Part shown: one piece after another, positions 53,183 to 62,819 of the stretch
How positions within the stretch are numbered: the stretch's first letter is position 1
Layout of the letters: every line of letters begins with the position of its first letter
Assembly (NCBI GenBank): GCA_002454195.1
Contig: DKIJ01000035.1
Location: 1-64,000, forward strand
Source of the DNA: Flavobacterium sp. UBA6721
GTDB lineage: Bacteria; Bacteroidota; Bacteroidia; Flavobacteriales; Flavobacteriaceae
Reading direction: 5' to 3'
DNA: 64,000 nucleotides
Program-made: the position numbers and the translations under genes
Notes under the pieces: generated by a model
Databases searched by the model: none
What the model was told of the DNA's origin: nothing
What the model saw: only the letters and a program-made list of their open reading frames with translations

Positions 53183-53647
53183 TGTTTAAATTAAAGTTGA
53201 TGTGCTAAAGATAATAATATATTATTGAAAAACAATAAAAATAGAGTTTTATTCAAAAATTATTTATCGAATTAAAAAGTGCTTTGTAATAGTTTGCTGA
53301 TTATTTACGTTTTGTCGTCACTTGAGATAAGTCTGAATAGGTGAGTTTTGTTTTGGGGTAATTTGACAGAGTTGCGATGTCTTTTTACAATGACCGCTAA
53401 CTCAAAAATAAGCGAAACAAACCTTCGCATATAAACCCAAAATCAGCTAGATTGGCGAAACGTTATTTTGTATTATTTATTTTTAAATATATAAAATAAT
53501 CCTACAAAAAGATTGAGGTGCTAATTTTTTATTTGTTTTCAAAATGAAAACTTTACTATTACTTTAAATTTTCCCTCTCCAAATAAAAAAGCAATATAGT
53601 TAATGATGAAGTCTTGTAAATACGAAATTGAATGCAATAAATTTATT
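53183..53647. other. 465-base gap
   Basis: AT-rich; contains the palindrome at 53214-53227 near the DUF2975 start. Nothing coding seen elsewhere. Confidence 0.4.
53207..53227 (-). promoter_or_regulatory. Candidate operator/promoter of DUF2975-HTH operon
   Basis: AATAATATATTATT (53214-53227) is a perfect 14-base palindrome abutting a minus-strand -7-like TATCTTTA (53214-53207, one mismatch to TAnnTTTG). Suitable place for binding by the dimeric XRE regulator. Confidence 0.4.
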
Positions 53648-53965
53648 TTATTTAGTTCTTTTCATGTTAATAGGATTCTGTCTGCAATCAAAGACATCAA
53701 TAATTTCAATGCGTTTTTCGGCTTTGTTAATCCAATAAATGATTTTGAAGTTTTTATAGACCAAATATCTGAATTCGTTTGATCTGTCAATAAGCAATTC
53801 CTCAATCTGACCTATAGTTGGCTGTTTTTTTAGTTTTAAAGTTTCTTTCGCTATTGCTATAGTGATGTTTTTAGCGACTTTTAAACTCCCATTTTCTTTG
53901 TAGTATTTGAAAATTTCCTTGAGTTGTGTTTTTGAGAAATCAGTCCAGTAAATTTTTAGCTCCAT
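53648..53965 (-). CDS. RelE/ParE-type toxin
   Basis: A 105-residue type II toxin: the fold pattern IYWTDFSKTQLKEIFKYYKENGS, then LLIDRSNEFRYLVYKNFKIIYWINKAEKRIEIIDVFDCRQNP, typical of ParE/RelE with the C-terminal strand RxNP. Its ATG overlaps the antitoxin stop by 10 bases (antitoxin first). Target (ribosomal mRNA or gyrase) cannot be told. Confidence 0.9.
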   Translation of the reverse strand: MELKIYWTDFSKTQLKEIFKYYKENGSLKVAKNITIAIAKETLKLKKQPTIGQIEELLIDRSNEFRYLVYKNFKIIYWINKAEKRIEIIDVFDCRQNPINMKRTK

Positions 53966-54186
53966 TTCTCTATTTCAGAAATTAAGTCATTTACTTCAGT
54001 TATTTTTTTGTTTTTAGCATCATCTAATGATTGGTCTATGCGCTGATTCAGTTTTTCTATGCTTATGGTATGAAAAGTATCTTTTTTTTCTTTTCTCAAA
54101 ATACTTTCTAAATGGGAAATAGTTTCCTCGCTTTGTACTTTAAGGAATTCCTGGATAAATGATAATTTTCTGGCTTCTAAATTCAT
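53956..54186 (-). CDS. Antitoxin of the RelE/ParE pair
   Basis: A 76-residue helical, charged protein (MNLEARKLSFIQEFLKVQSEETISHLESILRKEKK...LISEIEKWS) preceding and overlapping the toxin. The N-terminal segment is like other Bacteroidetes antitoxins that partner ParE-like toxins. Confidence 0.85.
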   Translation of the reverse strand: MNLEARKLSFIQEFLKVQSEETISHLESILRKEKKDTFHTISIEKLNQRIDQSLDDAKNKKITEVNDLISEIEKWS

Positions 54187-54204
54187 GGCAAAATAACTTT
54201 AACT

Positions 54205-54212
54205 CAAAAGTA
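54205..54212 (-). promoter_or_regulatory. -7 element TACTTTTG before the antitoxin gene
   Basis: An exact TAnnTTTG on the minus strand, 19 bases upstream of the antitoxin ATG; a short 5' leader is expected. Confidence 0.45.
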
Positions 54213-54326
54213 CAAAATCTATTTATATGAGGAATTAATTTTTTATGAAATTATATTTTTTAATGTGGTCAAGTTGTTGTTTTTAAGGTTTTCAGAGGTC
54301 TAAGTTGATGATTTTTTTCTCAAAAA

Positions 54327-54362
54327 AAACCTCGTTTCACTAATAAAGTAAAACGAGGTTTT
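54327..54362 (-). terminator. Intrinsic terminator of ilvD
   Basis: AAAACCTCGTTT (54327-54338) and AAACGAGGTTTT (54351-54362) form a strong stem. On the minus strand an eight-T run follows, 58 bases past the ilvD stop. Confidence 0.88.
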
Positions 54363-54419
54363 GTATTTCAAAAAGATTGAATCTTTTAATTTTTCAATCT
54401 TTAAATCTTTCAATAAAAA

Positions 54420-56108
54420 TTACAAATCCGATCTTAAAATAGCACCGTTACTAGCGTTAGTAACTAATGAACGGTATTGGCCTAACCATCTTGAAGTCAA
54501 TTCTTTTTTAAGAGGAACAAATTCAGCTCTTCTCTTAGCGATTTCTTCGTCAGTTAAGTTAACTGATAAGATGTATTGATCAACATCGATGTGGATTTCG
54601 TCACCATCTTTCAATAAACCAATCATACCGCCTTCAGCAGCTTCCGGAGATACGTGACCGATAGATGCACCTCTGGTTGCACCACTAAAACGACCATCGG
54701 TAATTAATGCTACTTTGCTACCTAATCCCATTCCCATGATTAAGGAAGTTGGCGCTAGCATTTCCTGCATTCCAGGACCTCCTTTTGGACCTTCGTAACG
54801 GATAACCACAACGTCACCCGCTTTTACTTTTCCACCTAAAATTCCTTCGATAGCTTCCGGCTGACCGTCAAAACAAACTGCTTTTCCGGTGAAAACACGG
54901 TCTCCCGTAATACCAGCTGTTTTAATTACAGCTCCTTGCTCGGCTAAATTTCCATATAAAACTGCTAAACCACCTACCGCAGAATACGGATTGTCAATCG
55001 TGTGGATAATATTAGTGTCTTTTATATAAGCGTCTTTGATTTTTTCTAAAATCGTTTCACCAGTAATGGTTAAGTTGTCTAATAGGATATCATCACCTCT
55101 TTTAGTCATTTCTTTCATTACCGCATTTACACCACCGGCAGTATTGATGTCTTCCATGTGAACGGTTGATAAACTTGGAGAAATTTTAGCAATGTGAGAA
55201 ACTTTTTTAGAAATACTGTTGATGTCTTCTAAGTTGAAGTTTACGTTCGCTTCTTTGGCGATAGCTAACATGTGTAAAACCGTATTCGAACTTCCACCCA
55301 TAGCCATATCTACTGCAAATGCATTTCGAACGGCTTTTTCGTTAAGGATGTTTTTCAACTTGAATTTTTCGGTTTGCGCAGCGTCTTTTGCAATTTCGCA
55401 AATTCTTCTTGCCGCCTGACGATACAATTCTTCACGCTCTTTTGTCAAAGCCAAAATAGTTCCGTTTCCAGGAAGAGCAATTCCCATAGCTTCCATTAAA
55501 GTATTCATAGAGTTTGCCGTAAACATCCCTGAACAACTTCCTCCGGAAGGACAGGCATTACACTCGATATCTTTTAATTCTTCATCGGTAATTTCACCCA
55601 ATTCGTGTTTTCCAACTGCCTCAAAAGCTGTTGCTAAATCGATAGGCACTCCGTCTTTAGTATGTCCTTTTTTCATTGGTCCACCACTTACAAAAATAGT
55701 AGGAACATCCACTCTTAATGCTCCCATAATCATTCCAGGAACAATTTTGTCACAGTTAGGAATAGCAATCATAGCATCCAATTTGTGCGCATTCATTACC
55801 GATTCGATAGAGTTAGCAATGATTTCTCTTGAAGGTAAAGAAAAAAGCATTCCGTCGTGACCCATGGCGATACCATCATCTACTCCGATAGTGTTGAATT
55901 CAAAAGGCACACATCCATTCGCTTTAATTTCTTCTTTGATAATTCTTGACACACGGTCTAAGAAGAAATGTCCAGGGATAATCTCGATATAAGAGTTGGC
56001 AACTCCAATGAATGGTTTGTCAAAATCCTCGTCTACTAATCCTGTTGCTCTGAATAATGATCTGTGTGGTGTTCTTTGATGTCCTTTTTTTACTTCATCA
56101 CTTCTCAT
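54420..56108 (-). CDS. ilvD: Dihydroxy-acid dehydratase
   Basis: A 562-residue Fe-S enzyme of valine/isoleucine/pantothenate synthesis. Cluster ligands: [12 protein letters not shown] (Cys), [18 protein letters not shown] (two Cys). [16 protein letters not shown] and [20 protein letters not shown] are family signatures. Standard length. No ilvBNC neighbours are in this window. Confidence 0.95.
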   Translation of the reverse strand: MRSDEVKKGHQRTPHRSLFRATGLVDEDFDKPFIGVANSYIEIIPGHFFLDRVSRIIKEEIKANGCVPFEFNTIGVDDGIAMGHDGMLFSLPSREIIANSIESVMNAHKLDAMIAIPNCDKIVPGMIMGALRVDVPTIFVSGGPMKKGHTKDGVPIDLATAFEAVGKHELGEITDEELKDIECNACPSGGSCSGMFTANSMNTLMEAMGIALPGNGTILALTKEREELYRQAARRICEIAKDAAQTEKFKLKNILNEKAVRNAFAVDMAMGGSSNTVLHMLAIAKEANVNFNLEDINSISKKVSHIAKISPSLSTVHMEDINTAGGVNAVMKEMTKRGDDILLDNLTITGETILEKIKDAYIKDTNIIHTIDNPYSAVGGLAVLYGNLAEQGAVIKTAGITGDRVFTGKAVCFDGQPEAIEGILGGKVKAGDVVVIRYEGPKGGPGMQEMLAPTSLIMGMGLGSKVALITDGRFSGATRGASIGHVSPEAAEGGMIGLLKDGDEIHIDVDQYILSVNLTDEEIAKRRAEFVPLKKELTSRWLGQYRSLVTNASNGAILRSDL

Positions 56109-56167
56109 AAATATGCTTTTTTATATACTTTTTTAAAAGTTGTATGTTTATATAATTTTTTTCTGGG

Positions 56168-56204
56168 GGCAAAGATAAGTAATCTTTTAAGTTAAATCTT
56201 TGCC
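56168..56204. promoter_or_regulatory. -7 element TATCTTTG of ilvD inside an inverted repeat
   Basis: The minus-strand -7 TATCTTTG lies at 56177-56170. It is part of GGCAAAGAT (56168-56176) paired with ATCTTTGCC (56196-56204), 19 bases apart: a possible operator site upstream of ilvD. Confidence 0.4.
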
Positions 56205-56257
56205 GAAAATAGAAAAGCATTGATAATATTTCTTTAAAATCGCTTATTTGGAAAAGT

Positions 56258-56291
56258 TTTGACCAATTTAAAAGTGGTATTAATATCTTTG
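56258..56291 (+). promoter_or_regulatory. Promoter of the small lipoprotein gene
   Basis: TTTG (56258-56261), 22-base spacer, TATCTTTG (56284-56291): Bacteroidota-type promoter 18 bases before the ATG. Confidence 0.55.
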
Positions 56292-56308
56292 TTTTAAGAT
56301 TTATAAAA

Positions 56309-56758
56309 ATGAATAGTTCTTTAAAACTCAAAAAAGCAGTAATTCAGTTGGTAATTGTTTTTTGTCTAATATTTTCTAGTTGTGATAACAGCATAAAAAA
56401 TGGTAAGCAGTATTTTTATCGTGCTATTAATGATAAAGATACTGCACTGCTTCGTTTTACTAAACTAGAGAATAATAGTTTTTTTGGCCAGTATGAAATT
56501 CGATACGAAGGAGTCAGAAAAGATTCGGGTGAGGTAAGAGGTATTATTGTTGGCGATACCATTAAAGGCAGTTTTTATTATTCTCCTTATGGCGGAGGTG
56601 TTTTAAAAAGATATCCCATTGCTTTGTTGAAACGGAAAAATAAATTATTATTAGGTAAAGGAGTGATTTCAGTATATATGGGGATTCCTTCCTTTTTAAA
56701 AGGGGATACTATTGATTATTCTAAACCAGAATTTGTATTTGAGGAAGTTAAGAAATAA
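56309..56758 (+). CDS. Hypothetical lipoprotein (149 aa)
   Basis: Signal peptide with lipobox IFSSC (Cys at about 25). Mature domain: YRAINDKDTALLRFTKLENNSFFGQYEIRYEGVRKDSGEVRGIIVGDTIKGSFYYSPYGG, a beta-rich pattern. No recognised family. Divergent from ilvD. Confidence 0.8.
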   Translation: MNSSLKLKKAVIQLVIVFCLIFSSCDNSIKNGKQYFYRAINDKDTALLRFTKLENNSFFGQYEIRYEGVRKDSGEVRGIIVGDTIKGSFYYSPYGGGVLKRYPIALLKRKNKLLLGKGVISVYMGIPSFLKGDTIDYSKPEFVFEEVKK

Positions 56759-56954
56759 AGACTATTCTTGTAAAAAGTTGGAATGCTTTCGTTATTTGTT
56801 TAAAGTGAAAGTTGTTTCGATTTAAATTCTAATATAGCATACAAAAATCAGTGTTTTTCATCGATATAAGTGGTTGAAATATGTTGATTTAAAAGGATAT
56901 AGAGTATATTTGTGGACTTTGATATTTTACCCCAAGAAATATAAAGAAAGCTTT

Positions 56955-59900
56955 ATGAAACAACGCTACACGATTATTTTATTTTGGATTTTATTTGCTT
57001 CTGTAAATACTATTAATGCTGGAAATAAAATCCCTTTTTTAAATCCCTTTTATAATTCAGCTTGCAATAAAGCTACTGCTTTGGCTACTCCGACTGCAAC
57101 AATTGGAGGGACAACAACTGTTTGTCAGGGAAACACAAGTACGTTAGTTACTTTTAAAGGAAGTGGCGGAACAGCTCCCTATACTTTTACTTATAAATTG
57201 AATGGTGGAACATTACAAACAATTACTACTTCGGGAGGGAGTGATTCTGTAACTTTAACGGTTGATACTTCTGTAGCAGGAACGTTTAAATATGATTTAT
57301 TTAGCGTACATGATGATACTTTACCTGTTAATGATGTAACGGTAACTGGTTCAGCTACAATAACAGTGAATCCACAGCCAAATGCTTCATTGGGAGGTAC
57401 AGGTTCTGGAACAACCTTTAATGGTTTGCCTGCTTTTAGGAGTTGTAGTAATTCTAACTTATTATTTACTTTTACAAATACATCAACTACAAGTTCAACT
57501 TTAAATACGACTTATACTATTGATTGGGGAGATGGAAGTCCAGCTTTTACATCAGCTACTTCTTGGACTTCTACAACTCATACTTTTGGAGTGGGATATT
57601 GGAATTTGACTTATACAATAGAAAGTACAAATGGTTGTCCGGTAACAAAAAAGTATGTTGTTTTTGTTGGGTCTAATCCTGCTGTTTCTTTGGGAAATCC
57701 CGGAAATACTGATATTTGTAATTCAGAACAATTAACATTTCCAATTACGGGAACAGAGAATAATCCCTCTGGAACAACCTATACCATTTCATTCAATGAT
57801 GGGTCGCCTTCGGTAACTTATAATCACCCTCCGCCTGCAAGTATTTCTCATGCTTTTTTAAAATCGTCATGTGGTGTTACGAGTTCAGATGGTACAAATT
57901 CTTATCCTAATTCATTTCGGGCAAATATTGTCGCTCAGAACCCTTGTGGTACTTCGGCAGTGGGTGTAGTTCCAATTTATGTTTCAACTCCACCTGTAGC
58001 TGACTTTACAATTCCTACTAGTGGTTGTGTTAATACTAATATTTGTGTTACAAACACGACTACAGGAGCTTTTGAAAATAATGGTAATGTTTGTGATTCT
58101 AGTCCAAAATTTGTTTGGACAATTACTCCATCAACTGGTTATAGCGTTGTTAGTGGTTCAATTGGAAATGATTTTGGAAGTACAGATCCTAATTTATGGT
58201 TGTCGGGTTCTAGTCCTTTATGTATAAAGTTTTCACAAGCAGGGACATATACTATAACAATTAAAACAGCGAATAGATGTGGTCCAGTCGTAACAAAACA
58301 ACAACAAATTTGTATTGAACCAGCTTTAGTTCCTCAATTCACTTTGAGCAATACTTCTGGATGTACGCCTTTGGCAATTACAACAACCAATACAACGGTA
58401 GAAACCAATTCCTGTACAACACCTACTTATTTATGGACAGTTACTTATGCAGCAGCTAATTGTGGTACAACAGCAACAATTGCCAGTCAGAGTACTAAAA
58501 ATGCTTCGTATAATTTTACTGTTCCGGGTATTTATACCATCAAACTGACAGCTACTAATTCTTGTGGAAGCGTTAATACAACCCAAACAGTTGAAGTTAA
58601 AAAGCCACCAACAGCTACTATTGCTGCCATTCCGAACAGTTGTGGGACAGCAACAATCAATCCAACAGCAACGATTACAAGTTGTGCGCCGGCTTCCAGT
58701 ACACTAACTTATGCCTGGAGTTTTCTGGGAGGAACGCCTGCTACAGCTAATACCGCAAATCCGGGAACAATCACTTATAGTACAACAGGGAATTATACAG
58801 TGTCTTTAATTGTTACTAACGAATGTGGTGCTTCGGCAACTGCTACTCAAAATTTTACAGTCAGTAAAACCCCGACAATAACCAATACCGATTTAAGTCA
58901 GACGATATGTTCTGGTACATCATCAACGGCTATTAATTTGACCTCAGATGATGCTACAACTACGTATAGTTGGACGGTAACTGCTACATCCGATATTTCA
59001 GGTTTTGCACCATCAGGATCAGGAACTGTTATTCCTGCAAAAGTGATAAACACGACAAGTACTTCAGCAGGAACGGTCACTTATATAGTAACTCCTAAAA
59101 TTGGTAGTTGTTCGGGGACAGCGGTTAATTTTGTAATTAACGTAAATCCAGCACCTGTATTTACGACGCAACCCGTTTCAAGTACCGTTTGTCAAGGGGG
59201 AACAGCTAGCCAGTTGGCAGTTGCTGTAAATGCTAGTAGCGGAACGCCATCGTATCAATGGTATTCTAATACTTCTAATTCTACAGTAGGAGGGACATTA
59301 ATTTCTGGTGAAACCAATACAACATATAATCCTCCAACCACTACAATTGGAACGGTTTATTATTATAATGTAGTGACCTTATCTTCCGGAGGATGTTCTA
59401 ATTTGACTTCGAATATAGCGTCGGTAGCGGTGACTGCACAACCGACCATTTCACAACCATTAGCTACTCAAACGATTTGTACAGGTTCGACTATCGCTAT
59501 AGCGTTATCGGTGACTCCTTCGGGAGGAACAGGAACAGCTACGTATCAATGGTATTCGAATACAACTAATTCTAATTCAGGCGGTACAATAATTTCAGGG
59601 GCGATAAATAATAATTACACTCCTCCTGTTTATACCATTGCAGGTGATTACTATTACTATGTTGTTGTGAATTCTGGTGGTAGTGGTTGTGGTTCGGTAA
59701 CCAGTAATGTGGCTCAAGTAACTGTTTTAACTCCACCTACAATAACAACACAACCAATGGCCAGTCAGGTTTTGTGTCAGGGTGAAACTGCAACAGCATT
59801 AAATGTTGCAGGTTCAGGAGGTAATGGTGCTTTTTCTTATCAATGGTATCAGAATAATGTTAATAATACAACATCGGGTACAGCTATTGGCGGTGCCACA

Positions 59901-62819
59901 AGTGCCACATATATGCCATTAACAACTACTGCGGGTACGTTATATTATTATTGTGTGTTGACGCAAACAGGAGCAGGATGTTCTGTAAAAAGTGCTGTGG
60001 CATCAGTACAGGTAAGTGTTTCACCAACGATTTCTGTTCAACCTACACCTAGTACAGTTTGTTTGGGCGGCACCCCTACAACTTTGTCTTTTACGATAAG
60101 TAATGGAGTTGGAATACCTACTTATCAATGGTATTCTAATACTAGCAATTTGAATACAGGAGGAACTATTATAGTAGGACAAACAAATGCTACTTATGCT
60201 CCGTCAGCAGCAGCTACAGGAACAACCTATTATTATTGTGTAATTACTTTTCCTTCTTTGGCAGGTGCTTGTGGTGTTGTTACTACCAATGCAACAGCGG
60301 TTGTAGTAAATCCAAAACCAAGTATTGCTGCTGAAAGTGCCATTATTTGTAGTTCTAATACATTTGTAGTTACTCCTGCTGCTTCCGGTTCTAATATTAT
60401 TCCAACAGGGACTACTTATACCTGGACAATCCCTTCGATTAGTCCTGCAGGGACAATTACAGGGGCCAGTGCTCAATCAAATTCACAAACAAATATTAGC
60501 CAAACATTAATAAATACTTCTATAAATCCTTCGGTTGTGACCTATACGGTTACTCCAACATCAGGGACTTGCGTAGGAAATACTTTTACTGTTGCCGTGA
60601 CGGTAAATCCGGCAATTAATGCCAATGTAGTGATTAATGATAATAAATGTTTTGGGACCAATACCGCTTCTATTTCGACTAATATTACAGGAGGAATTCC
60701 TTTTTCGTCAGGTGCTCCGTATACAATTTCCTGGACAGGTCCTAATGGTTTTAGTTCGTCAGCAACTTCAATTTCAAACTTGCAACCTGGGAGCTATAAT
60801 TTAAGCATAACCGATAATGGGAATTGTCCTTTTTTCAAAACCTATACTATTACTGAACCAACTGACATTGCAATTGCTGTAATTAGTAAAAAAGACATCA
60901 GTTGTTTAGGCAGTGCGAATGGTAGCGTTGATATTAGTGTAACAGGAGGAACAGGAAATTATACTTATGCTTGGACGAAAAACGGCGCTCCATTTGCCAA
61001 TACTCAGGATATTTCCAATTTAGGCCCGGGTAATTATGTTGTTTCGGTTAGCGATGCCAATAATTGTGGTCCTAAAACCGCTTCTTATACTATTATTGAA
61101 CCACCGCTTTTAGTGGTTAGTTTAAATGATAAAAAGGATGTCGTTTGTTATGGTGATGCGACAGGAAGTATTACGGTTGATGTTAGCGGAGGTGTAGCTG
61201 CTGGTTCGGGTTATAATTTTGCATGGACAGGACCTAATGGTTTTACGAGTTCAACTCAAAATTTAACCAATATAGTTGCCGGAACTTATAATTTAATAGT
61301 GACCGACAGTCAGGCCTGTTCGAAAAATCTATCGGTGACCATCACACAATCTGCTGAAATAAAAGTTACTTATAGTACCACTCCCATTTTATGTTATGGG
61401 GCTAATAATGCTTCGATTACAGCTACTATTTCAGGCGGAATTCCGCCTTATCAATATACCTGGAGTAATTTGGCAACGACTTTAAACCAGACAAATTTAT
61501 CTGCAGGTGATTATACTATTTTGGTAACCGATAATGCAGGATGTAAAAAGTCCCAAACTATTACTATTCCTGATGCGCCCATTTTTACGGTTAATCCGGT
61601 AAAAAAAGACATCAGCTGTTTTGGTGCTCATGACGGAAGTATCGCTTTGAATTTGGTTGGAGGAAAAGCACCGATTACTTTAGTCTGGAGTGACGGCAGT
61701 ACTTCGGGATTAACCAGAAATAATTTGGGAGCAGGTACTTATACCGCTACCATTTCTGACGGGACACCTTGCCAAATTGTTCGAACATTTGTCATTCAGG
61801 AACCGCAAGCTTTAGTGCTTTCAGCGAATGTTAGCCACGCATTGGATTGTGATAACGCGAATAGTGGAGCTATTAATCTTTTAGTTTCAGGAGGGACGGC
61901 TCCGTTTACTTATTCATGGTCAAATGGTGTATCAACCGAAGATTTAAACAATGTGCCAGCCGGAAATTATTTGGTAACTGTAACCGATGCAAGAGGTTGT
62001 GTAAAAACAGCTCAGTATTCGATAAATAGACCACCGCCGATTGTTATTGGTGTTACTACAAAAACGGATGTGAATTGTGATACCAAAGAGGTAAAACAAA
62101 ACTTTACAGCTCAGGTTTCAGGAGGCCTTCCTCCATACCAATTAAGCTGGTCTAGTGGTGCTGTAAGCGGAGCCAATAATGAAATGATGAGTACCAACCA
62201 AAACGGAACTATTGTATTAAATGTTACGGATGCTTTAGGCTGTAAAGCCAATTATAGTTTTAATGTAGCTATTCCGAAATTAGGAAGTCCTTCGTTTACG
62301 ACTAATTCTTATGGTTTTACTACTTATGGTTTTTATTCTATCGAAGACCCAGTCCAATTTACCAATACAGCAACAGATGGTTTTATTGCTGTTTCATGGG
62401 ATTTTGGTGACGGTTCTTTGTCAGATGAAATTAATCCTGTTCATGTTTTCAAAAAAGAAGGAAGCTATATTATCAATCAAAGAGTGACTTATCCTTTGGG
62501 ATGTGCTTATAATTATACGCTAAAACTGGAAATTAAAAAAGGATATAATTTAATGTATCCTAATGCTTTTACGCCTAATAAAGATGGTTTCAATGATTAT
62601 TTTTCGCCGGTTTTTAAGGGTCTGACAACTATTGTATTTGATGTTTATGATACCTGGGGAGGATTGATTTATTCTGAAACAGGTGAAACGATTAAAGGCT
62701 GGGATGGAATGATAAAAAATCAGGAGGCTGAAAACGGAAATTATTATTTCAAAGTGACAGCCAAAACATTTTACGGAGCAATTATAAAAGACCAGGGTGC
62801 ATTTGTACTTATAAAATAA
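56955..62819 (+). CDS. Giant T9SS-secreted adhesin with Ig-like and SprB repeats
   Basis: About 1954 residues from ATG 56955; I reject the ATG at 56874 because the signal peptide MKQRYTIILFWILFASVNTINA begins at 56955. PKD-like/Ig domains make up residues ~40-730. Four tandem ~95-residue Ig-like repeats with YQWY cores lie at ~731-1120. About seven SprB repeats (for example KKDISCLGSANGSVDISVTGGTGNYTYAW) lie at ~1219-1775. A PKD domain (FGDGS...VHVF) covers ~1800-1860, and a gliding-motility C-terminal (type B) T9SS domain (PNAFTPNKDGFND...GWDG...YYFKV) runs to the end. A surface protein for adhesion or gliding. One base overlaps the PorP/SprF-like gene. Confidence 0.93.
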   Translation: MKQRYTIILFWILFASVNTINAGNKIPFLNPFYNSACNKATALATPTATIGGTTTVCQGNTSTLVTFKGSGGTAPYTFTYKLNGGTLQTITTSGGSDSVTLTVDTSVAGTFKYDLFSVHDDTLPVNDVTVTGSATITVNPQPNASLGGTGSGTTFNGLPAFRSCSNSNLLFTFTNTSTTSSTLNTTYTIDWGDGSPAFTSATSWTSTTHTFGVGYWNLTYTIESTNGCPVTKKYVVFVGSNPAVSLGNPGNTDICNSEQLTFPITGTENNPSGTTYTISFNDGSPSVTYNHPPPASISHAFLKSSCGVTSSDGTNSYPNSFRANIVAQNPCGTSAVGVVPIYVSTPPVADFTIPTSGCVNTNICVTNTTTGAFENNGNVCDSSPKFVWTITPSTGYSVVSGSIGNDFGSTDPNLWLSGSSPLCIKFSQAGTYTITIKTANRCGPVVTKQQQICIEPALVPQFTLSNTSGCTPLAITTTNTTVETNSCTTPTYLWTVTYAAANCGTTATIASQSTKNASYNFTVPGIYTIKLTATNSCGSVNTTQTVEVKKPPTATIAAIPNSCGTATINPTATITSCAPASSTLTYAWSFLGGTPATANTANPGTITYSTTGNYTVSLIVTNECGASATATQNFTVSKTPTITNTDLSQTICSGTSSTAINLTSDDATTTYSWTVTATSDISGFAPSGSGTVIPAKVINTTSTSAGTVTYIVTPKIGSCSGTAVNFVINVNPAPVFTTQPVSSTVCQGGTASQLAVAVNASSGTPSYQWYSNTSNSTVGGTLISGETNTTYNPPTTTIGTVYYYNVVTLSSGGCSNLTSNIASVAVTAQPTISQPLATQTICTGSTIAIALSVTPSGGTGTATYQWYSNTTNSNSGGTIISGAINNNYTPPVYTIAGDYYYYVVVNSGGSGCGSVTSNVAQVTVLTPPTITTQPMASQVLCQGETATALNVAGSGGNGAFSYQWYQNNVNNTTSGTAIGGATSATYMPLTTTAGTLYYYCVLTQTGAGCSVKSAVASVQVSVSPTISVQPTPSTVCLGGTPTTLSFTISNGVGIPTYQWYSNTSNLNTGGTIIVGQTNATYAPSAAATGTTYYYCVITFPSLAGACGVVTTNATAVVVNPKPSIAAESAIICSSNTFVVTPAASGSNIIPTGTTYTWTIPSISPAGTITGASAQSNSQTNISQTLINTSINPSVVTYTVTPTSGTCVGNTFTVAVTVNPAINANVVINDNKCFGTNTASISTNITGGIPFSSGAPYTISWTGPNGFSSSATSISNLQPGSYNLSITDNGNCPFFKTYTITEPTDIAIAVISKKDISCLGSANGSVDISVTGGTGNYTYAWTKNGAPFANTQDISNLGPGNYVVSVSDANNCGPKTASYTIIEPPLLVVSLNDKKDVVCYGDATGSITVDVSGGVAAGSGYNFAWTGPNGFTSSTQNLTNIVAGTYNLIVTDSQACSKNLSVTITQSAEIKVTYSTTPILCYGANNASITATISGGIPPYQYTWSNLATTLNQTNLSAGDYTILVTDNAGCKKSQTITIPDAPIFTVNPVKKDISCFGAHDGSIALNLVGGKAPITLVWSDGSTSGLTRNNLGAGTYTATISDGTPCQIVRTFVIQEPQALVLSANVSHALDCDNANSGAINLLVSGGTAPFTYSWSNGVSTEDLNNVPAGNYLVTVTDARGCVKTAQYSINRPPPIVIGVTTKTDVNCDTKEVKQNFTAQVSGGLPPYQLSWSSGAVSGANNEMMSTNQNGTIVLNVTDALGCKANYSFNVAIPKLGSPSFTTNSYGFTTYGFYSIEDPVQFTNTATDGFIAVSWDFGDGSLSDEINPVHVFKKEGSYIINQRVTYPLGCAYNYTLKLEIKKGYNLMYPNAFTPNKDGFNDYFSPVFKGLTTIVFDVYDTWGGLIYSETGETIKGWDGMIKNQEAENGNYYFKVTAKTFYGAIIKDQGAFVLIK
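59148..60315 (+). repeat. Four tandem Ig-like repeat units (within adhesin)
   Basis: Four ~290-base units each encode P-x-I/F...C-x-G...YQWY-(S/Q)N...G-T-x-I-x-G...T-Y-x-P...YYY-x-V. They are divergent enough that recent duplication is not evident. Confidence 0.8.
60611..62281 (+). repeat. SprB repeat array (within adhesin)
   Basis: About seven units of roughly 75-85 residues with C-x-G-x-x-x-G-S-I, SGG-x-x-P-Y-x-Y-x-W, L-x-A-G-x-Y-x-V-x-V-T-D-x-x-G-C landmarks. Confidence 0.8.

Noticed and set aside
60204..60476. Cys/Asn-rich minus-strand frame inside the adhesin gene
   Set aside because: A shadow of the Thr/Ser-rich repeats; not a real protein.
59148..62281. Tandem repeats of the adhesin as an assembly artefact
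   Set aside because: The units differ strongly at the DNA level, and the frame is open throughout.
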